A stretch of 7,924 nt of DNA. Source: an uncultured Eubacteriales bacterium (lineage in GTDB: Bacteria; Bacillota; Clostridia; Oscillospirales; CAG-272). Position 1 is the first letter of the stretch. The number at the start of each line of letters is the position of its first letter. The notes under the pieces are model-generated. The model was not told where the DNA came from and did no database searches. It saw nothing but the letters and a program-made list of their open reading frames with translations. A program made the translations under genes and the position numbers. The DNA lies in the NCBI GenBank assembly GCA_934378145.1, contig CAKXXW010000053.1:1-7924 (forward strand). Reading direction: 5' to 3'. Positions 4,782-7,924 of the stretch are shown piece by piece.

Positions 4782-5288
4782 TCAGACCTCGCCGATCGAG
4801 GCTAACGGCTGTCCGGCTCTGACGGTAAAGGTCGCAAAGGTCGCGCCGAAAGAGCATCCGACACTTCCGGGATTTATTATGCAGAGGGGCTTTTCAAGGA
4901 TCCTGCCGCCAATCTTGCTGCCGGCGGCAAAGGTTTCCGTCATCGCCTCGTGCGTGTGACCGAAGAGCATAAGGTCGGCTCCGAGTCCTGCCGCGTGAGC
5001 CGCCATAGCCGAAAAGCCGCTCTTCACCGAGTAAAGATGCCCGTGAGAGGCAAAAATGTGAAGCCCGCAAAGGCTTATGTCAAGCTCGACCGGGATGTCC
5101 TCTGCCGAGAAAAAGTCGCAGTTTCCCCTCACGGCGTAGAGCGGAGCGCCTCTCGTGTCGAGCCATGCAAGGTCGCGCAGGCCGTCCCCGAGGAAAAATA
5201 TCGCGTCCGGACGGCTCACCGAACGGTCGATGACCCTTTGCATCGCGTCGGCGTTGCCGTGTGAGTCCGAAAAAATCAGAAGATCCAA
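4782..5288 (-). CDS. YfcE/MJ0936-family metallophosphoesterase
   Basis: A 168-residue calcineurin-like phosphodiesterase of the small YfcE/MJ0936 group, which hydrolyses phosphodiesters in vitro with Mn2+ or similar metals. All metal-site motifs are present: DSHG (8-11), GDG (34-36), GNCD (55-58), SHGH (81-84), GHTH (110-113) and NPGSV (139-143). Length is normal for the family. The natural substrate is not known for most members. The start is a TTG at 5288, chosen because the protein then begins MDLLIFSDSHG, matching family N-termini, and a GGGGA lies 9 bases upstream. It has its own good promoter (5321-5349), reads divergently from the three-gene cluster, and is the only minus-strand gene inside the long inverted repeats. 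Confidence 0.93.
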   Translation of the reverse strand: MDLLIFSDSHGNADAMQRVIDRSVSRPDAIFFLGDGLRDLAWLDTRGAPLYAVRGNCDFFSAEDIPVELDISLCGLHIFASHGHLYSVKSGFSAMAAHAAGLGADLMLFGHTHEAMTETFAAGSKIGGRILEKPLCIINPGSVGCSFGATFATFTVRAGQPLASIGEV

Positions 5289-5320
5289 GCGTGAAGTTCC
5301 CCTTTCTTTCCGATATTCAT

Positions 5321-5349
5321 ATTATAGCACCGAAAGGCGCCTTTGTCTA
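5321..5349 (-). promoter_or_regulatory. Sigma-A promoter of the phosphoesterase gene
   Basis: On the minus strand TAGACA (5349-5344; 5 of 6 consensus), a 17-bp spacer (5343-5327) and TATAAT (5326-5321). Initiation near 5314 gives a leader of about 26 bases to the TTG start at 5288, which supports that start. Confidence 0.85.
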
Positions 5350-5388
5350 CTGTTTTATCTTTTCTGTCGCACATTTTGCCGCCCGACA

Positions 5389-5394
5389 TATAAT
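5389..5394 (+). promoter_or_regulatory. Likely -10 box of the three-gene cluster
   Basis: TATAAT (5389-5394) lies so that initiation near 5401 would give a leader of about 29 bases, with AGGAGG (5418-5423) before the ATG at 5430. No good -35 box is seen at 16-18 bases (TGTCGC is at 18). The context CATATAAT also resembles the -10 of sporulation sigma factors such as sigma-E, but no matching -35 was found. Confidence 0.5.
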
Positions 5395-5429
5395 GATAGC
5401 GGAATATGAATCCCGACAGGAGGCTAACT

Positions 5430-5663
5430 ATGAGAATAAACAAAAACACGATCGACATACTGCTCGCGCTCGATGACGAGAAGCTGTCCTACATCGTAGG
5501 CACCGTTCTGCGCGAGGCGGGCATAGGCATTTCGGAATTCGGTATCAGCGGAAACGATATTGCCGCCCTCCGCAAAAAGCTCTCCGAGCTGTCCGACGAA
5601 GAGCTTGCCGAGACCGAACGCCGCATAAACTCGGGCAGGCGCGGCGGATACGGCAATGGCTGA
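5430..5663 (+). CDS. Small acidic protein of unknown function, first of three-gene cluster
   Basis: A 77-residue soluble protein that I do not recognise by name. It starts MRINKNTIDILLALDDEKLSYIV, has a middle part GIGISEFGISGNDIAALRKKL (about 34-54) that reads as two helices around a short turn, then ELSDEELAETERRIN and a Gly-rich end (GRRGGYGNG). No signal peptide or membrane segment is seen. The ATG at 5430 is chosen over the one at 5406 because AGGAGG (5418-5423) sits 6 bases upstream. The upstream choice would place that ribosome binding site inside the gene. The stop overlaps the next gene by 8 bases, implying coupling. The pattern of a short helical protein with a DEKL segment and an SDEEL segment seems familiar from Clostridia hypothetical proteins, but I cannot confirm this. 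Confidence 0.78.
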   Translation: MRINKNTIDILLALDDEKLSYIVGTVLREAGIGISEFGISGNDIAALRKKLSELSDEELAETERRINSGRRGGYGNG

Positions 5664-6090
5664 CCTTTCGTCGCTCCTCGGCGGCATCGACCTCTCCTCG
5701 GTACTCTCAAAGGCGCTCTCCGACCCGTCCTTCGCCGCAACGCTTGCGGGGCTTGCGTCTGGGCTTCGCGAGGGCGGGCAGGCAAATCCTCCCGAATCCG
5801 AGCCGAAGCCCGAACCTAAACCTCAGCCCGACCCGAGTGAGGCTGTCGCGGCTCTGCTCCCGATGCTCGGAAAGCTCGGTGCGCCTCCACCTCCGCCCGA
5901 CAAGGGCGGTCCAAAAGGCGGCGGCAACGGAGGCGGCAGAAAAGGCGACCCGAGGTGCAGCCTTCTGCTCGCGCTGAAGCCCTACCTGTCAAAGTCAAGG
6001 TGCGAAGCCATCGACAGAATGGTACAGGTCAGCAAAATAGGCGGACTTATCGGTCAGATGCCCGCCGGTAAACGGGAGGAGCCTTCGTGA
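5656..6090 (+). CDS. Helical protein with Pro/Gly-rich linkers, unknown function
   Basis: A 144-residue protein in four parts. An N-terminal hydrophobic-helical part (1-38, MADLSSLLGGIDLSSVLSKA and LAGLASGL) comes first. A low-complexity linker of Pro-Glu-Lys repeats follows (about 45-60, PKPEPKPQPDP). Next is a short helix (61-75, SEAVAALLPMLGKLG) and a PPPPP then Gly-rich linker (77-95, GGPKGGGNGGG). The C-terminal helical part (100-133) carries CSLLLALKPYLSKSRCEAID. There is no signal peptide. The ATG at 5656 overlaps the previous stop by 8 bases and has only a weak GGCGG upstream, so translation is probably coupled. The linkers suggest small helical modules tethered flexibly. Function unknown. 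Confidence 0.8.
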   Translation: MADLSSLLGGIDLSSVLSKALSDPSFAATLAGLASGLREGGQANPPESEPKPEPKPQPDPSEAVAALLPMLGKLGAPPPPPDKGGPKGGGNGGGRKGDPRCSLLLALKPYLSKSRCEAIDRMVQVSKIGGLIGQMPAGKREEPS

Positions 6091-6126
6091 AACATTTAAT
6101 TTTTCCGAAAGACGAGGTGATGCCCC

Positions 6127-6570
6127 GTGTATAACAGATCATACGGACAGCGGCGGCCGCCGAGGATCCCGCAGAATTACTCCGGAAACGCCTTCAGCCC
6201 GTCCGGCAGCGTGCAGATACCTCAGTCTCATCCTCAGCCCCCGACTCCTCCTCCCCCTCCGGAGCCGGATGAGATCAGGTGCAACGACGCGTGCGAAAGG
6301 TCCCCGTCACCGCAGGGCGGGATGTTTGCCCTTCCACCCGCGCCTTCGCCTTTGCCGCCCGAGGATGACTGCGGAGGCTGCGAAGGTGCTGTGCGTGAGT
6401 CTTGCGAATGTCGTGAGGAGCCGAAACCGAAGCCTCACGCCCTCTTTCCGAACGGCATCGGGGACGAGGAGATGCTCATCCTCGGTCTGATCCTGCTTTT
6501 GTCGCAGGGCGGCGGAGAGTGCGACGCCGGCGAGGTCATTCCCTTCCTCGTGCTGCTCCTTTTCTGCTGA
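6127..6570 (+). CDS. Pro- and Cys-rich protein with Leu-rich C-terminus, unknown function
   Basis: A 147-residue protein from a GTG start at 6127, with GAGGTG 7 bases upstream; the nearby ATG at 6119 is out of frame and stops at once. Residues 1-47 are Gln/Pro/Ser/Tyr-rich and basic at first (YNRSYGQRRPPRIPQ), with a run PPPPPEPDE. Residues 50-96 hold six cysteines (52, 56, 82, 85, 93, 95) in acidic, Pro-rich sequence. The C-terminus GIGDEEMLILGLILLLSQGGG..VIPFLVLLLFC (111-147) has two short Leu-rich stretches split by a Gly/acidic turn, ending in Cys. They could be a short membrane hairpin or an aggregation-prone packing segment. A coat-like or surface role is possible from composition alone, but is inference. 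Last gene of the cluster, 36 bases after the previous stop. Confidence 0.78.
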   Translation: MYNRSYGQRRPPRIPQNYSGNAFSPSGSVQIPQSHPQPPTPPPPPEPDEIRCNDACERSPSPQGGMFALPPAPSPLPPEDDCGGCEGAVRESCECREEPKPKPHALFPNGIGDEEMLILGLILLLSQGGGECDAGEVIPFLVLLLFC

Positions 6571-6599
6571 AGTTACGGAACGGGGGATACGAAAGATGC

Positions 6600-6625
6600 G
6601 GGGGCTTTCTTGGAAGAAAGCCCCC
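6600..6625. repeat. 12-bp terminal hairpin of repeat copy B
   Basis: GGGGGCTTTCTT, GG, AAGAAAGCCCCC, 29 bases past the stop of the last cluster gene. It may act as a 3' end for that operon, which has no other terminator, but lacks a T run. Confidence 0.75.
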
Positions 6626-6665
6626 AACCCCCAAAGAACTTTGCTGAAAGGCTATGGCAATATTG

Positions 6666-6809
6666 CCTTGTCTCGCGGCATTTTGCCTACGGCAAAACTA
6701 TGGTGGATTTTTGCCGAGGACTCAAGGGTATGCAAGCATCCCCTCTTCGCCCTCGGGCAAAATCCACCGGAATTTTCCCCCGCGGGGTGAAATTCTGCCC
6801 GAGACAAGG
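6666..6809. other. Branched foldable unit in repeat copy B
   Basis: The exact inverted counterpart of 4540-4683, with the same 14-bp closing stem (6666-6680 with 6796-6809) and three arms. As the copies are identical, they give no independent support for the fold. Confidence 0.65.
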
Positions 6810-7067
6810 ATTTTGACCGTTTAACCTGAAAGTTGCGCTCATTTACAGACCGCATACATCGTAAAATCAACGCTCACAGAATGAGAAGTTTTCACCCGAA
6901 GTCTTTTTGAAGTTTAGGTCAAGCCTTTTTAAAGGCTTGCGGGGTGTGGGGCGGCGCCTGCACCCCTAAATCGCGGATTATACACTGAATGGTGAGGTCT
7001 TTCCCCCGAAGATATTATCGGTTTATTTGTCGGCATTTTCTTTTTGCTGATTATTTTTTATCAGGCA

Positions 7068-7135
7068 TTTGCTTCGGGTGAGGGCTTCACTCTTCGGTGA
7101 ATAATCTGCGAGAGTCGGGAGAGGACTTGTCCGCC
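7068..7135 (-). repeat. Diverged outer flank of long repeat copy B
   Basis: 68 bp aligning with 4215-4281 in inverted orientation at about 82% identity, including 19 identical bases at the far end (7117-7135). It carries one extra base relative to copy A. Confidence 0.8.
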
Positions 7136-7151
7136 TTTGCGCGTCCTGCCT

Positions 7152-7189
7152 GCAAAACAAAGGCGCCCCGACGGGCGCCTTTGTTTTGC
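7152..7189 (-). terminator. Strong terminator of the membrane-protein gene
   Basis: A perfect 17-bp stem (7152-7168 with 7173-7189) around the loop CGAC, with AAAACAAAGGCGCC on one arm and its complement on the other. On the minus strand the GC core is followed by TTTGTTTTGC. It begins 35 bases past the stop at 7225. The symmetric A/T arms would also allow termination in the plus direction. Confidence 0.9.
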
Positions 7190-7224
7190 TTGATTACATT
7201 ATGTAGTTAAATGCAAAGCGCGTC

Positions 7225-7803
7225 TTACTTTGCGTCGCCGTTGGGGGTGTTTGTATTGCCGGAATTATTTGCCGCCTGCTGCATTCTCGCCTGATTGGCG
7301 TTGTATTTTGCAAGCAGGTCCGCGAAGCGGTCATCATTTTTTATTATCTCGACGGCTTCGGGGTTGCCGATCGCAAGCTGTTCCTCAACGATCCTGCGCA
7401 CATTTCTCTTGCTTTCGAGCTTGCCGCACAGCGACCTTATCAAAAATGTCAGTATCATTATGAACATGACAAATTCGAACAAGCCCGTAAATCCGCCGCA
7501 AACTATTTTTATTACTTGCCGGGCCTTGTCCGCAAGCAGAGCTTCGCCGCCGCCTCCCCCTACGAGGAATGCTACAATTCCGATCAGCGAAATCACCAAA
7601 GGAGTAATAAGTGAAATCATCGCCGCGATGAACGCATTTTTGGTATGCATTCTCACATACTTGGATTTTTTGCGGAAGATTATCCACATAATGAGCGTAC
7701 CGATCGGAAAAAAGTAGGACAGGAATGCGAAGAGTCTGTTTATTCCGCTTGAATCTTCCTTCTCAAATACCGGGATTTCGCGGAATTTTGTTTTTTGTGC
7801 CAT
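7225..7803 (-). CDS. Three-segment membrane protein, unknown function (DUF4870-like layout)
   Basis: A 192-residue protein from the ATG at 7803, chosen because GAGG lies 6 bases upstream. The longer reading from 7866 adds 21 residues with no ribosome binding site. A polar N-terminus (1-20) precedes membrane segments at about 23-43, 57-82 and 100-123, with a basic loop RKKSKYVRMHTKNAF (44-58) between the first two. The loop with YVRMHTKNAF resembles the YVRFHAKQ-type loop of DUF4870 membrane proteins; this is a resemblance, not a firm assignment. A Gly run (82-86) follows the second segment. The C-terminal cytoplasmic part (about 125-192) is helical, then Gln/Asn-rich (NANQARMQQAANNSGNTN). A strong terminator follows. 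I found no convincing promoter upstream within the window. Confidence 0.85.
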   Translation of the reverse strand: MAQKTKFREIPVFEKEDSSGINRLFAFLSYFFPIGTLIMWIIFRKKSKYVRMHTKNAFIAAMISLITPLVISLIGIVAFLVGGGGGEALLADKARQVIKIVCGGFTGLFEFVMFIMILTFLIRSLCGKLESKRNVRRIVEEQLAIGNPEAVEIIKNDDRFADLLAKYNANQARMQQAANNSGNTNTPNGDAK

Positions 7804-7924
7804 GATTGACCTCTTTCTTAATGTGATTTTGCGGGTCGGCTCGGTGATTTTTCGCAGATGAGCCAACTTTACGAAAATACGGAAGGATTTTATGCCCCAT
7901 CCGATACGGCAATATGAGGGCAGG
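7804..7924. other. Upstream region without a supported gene
   Basis: Bases 7804-7924 hold the leader of the minus-strand membrane-protein gene. I see no gene and no promoter with both boxes; CATAAAAT at about 7886-7893 on the minus strand has no partner at the right distance. Confidence 0.4.

Larger units (their letters stand above)
6598..7067 (-). repeat. Long inverted repeat, copy B (470 bp, identical to copy A)
   Basis: Exact reverse complement of 4282-4751 over all 470 bases. Its hairpin end (6600-6625) faces the stop codon of the three-gene cluster at 6570, just as copy A's hairpin end faces the stop of the phosphoesterase gene. Both copies thus lie at gene 3' ends with the same end inward, 1,846 bp apart. 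No target-site duplication is evident at the inner ends: copy A is followed by GTCTCCC, while copy B in the same orientation continues ATCTTTC. Confidence 0.97.

Noticed and set aside
5406..5429. Upstream ATG for the first gene of the three-gene cluster
   Set aside because: It would place the AGGAGG at 5418-5423 inside the gene and leaves no ribosome binding site for itself.
4282..7067. Composite transposon or insertion sequence pair
   Set aside because: Neither 470-bp copy encodes a transposase and no target-site duplication is visible, so only a non-autonomous or passive repeat is supported.
7804..7866. 21-residue extension of the right-hand membrane protein
   Set aside because: There is no ribosome binding site upstream of 7866, while a good GAGG lies before the ATG at 7803.

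Overview
The window looks like chromosomal DNA of a spore-forming-lineage Bacillota, most likely a fairly GC-rich gut-type Clostridia (Oscillospirales-like). This rests on a spoVG gene, a TrpR YerC/YecD-type regulator, near-consensus sigma-A promoters with 17-bp spacers, strong AGGAGG-type ribosome binding sites, and tRNA genes with encoded CCA ends. The taxonomic call is inference from gene content and style, not from a marker gene.

Left part (1-1052): five tRNA genes on the minus strand. A Val-Asp-Phe-Gly operon has a perfect TTGACA-17-TATAAT promoter and a strong terminator. A tRNA-Cys gene, cut by the window edge, has its own perfect promoter. Between them sits a small membrane-protein gene with its own perfect promoter and a terminator whose loop carries the -35 box of the tRNA-Cys promoter.

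Centre-left (1081-3556): a minus-strand operon of murC (peptidoglycan precursor ligase), a small TrpR-like helix-turn-helix protein and a SAM-dependent methyltransferase. Both junctions are 4-base ATGA overlaps, implying translational coupling. Divergent to it is spoVG (3678-3995), with a sigma-H-like and a sigma-A-like site upstream and a clear terminator downstream.

Centre-right (4061-7140): a repeat-rich region. Two copies of a 470-bp sequence, identical at every base, lie in inverted orientation (4282-4751 and 6598-7067) around a 1,846-bp segment. Each copy contains a 144-nt stretch that folds on paper into a closed junction with three arms, and each ends, facing inward, in a 12-bp hairpin. 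Outside the identical part the two copies stay related for about 68 bp at roughly 82% identity. The enclosed segment holds a YfcE/MJ0936-type metallophosphoesterase (minus strand) and, divergently, three small genes of unknown function (plus strand). The last of these encodes a Pro- and Cys-rich protein with a Leu-rich C-terminus.

Right end (7152-7924): a 17-bp-stem terminator follows a minus-strand gene for a three-segment membrane protein of unknown function. The last 120 bases hold no gene I can support.

Most notable are the perfect inverted repeat with its internal fold, the sharp identity boundary at its outer edge, and the unrecognised three-gene cluster it encloses. No CRISPR array, transposase or phage gene is visible.
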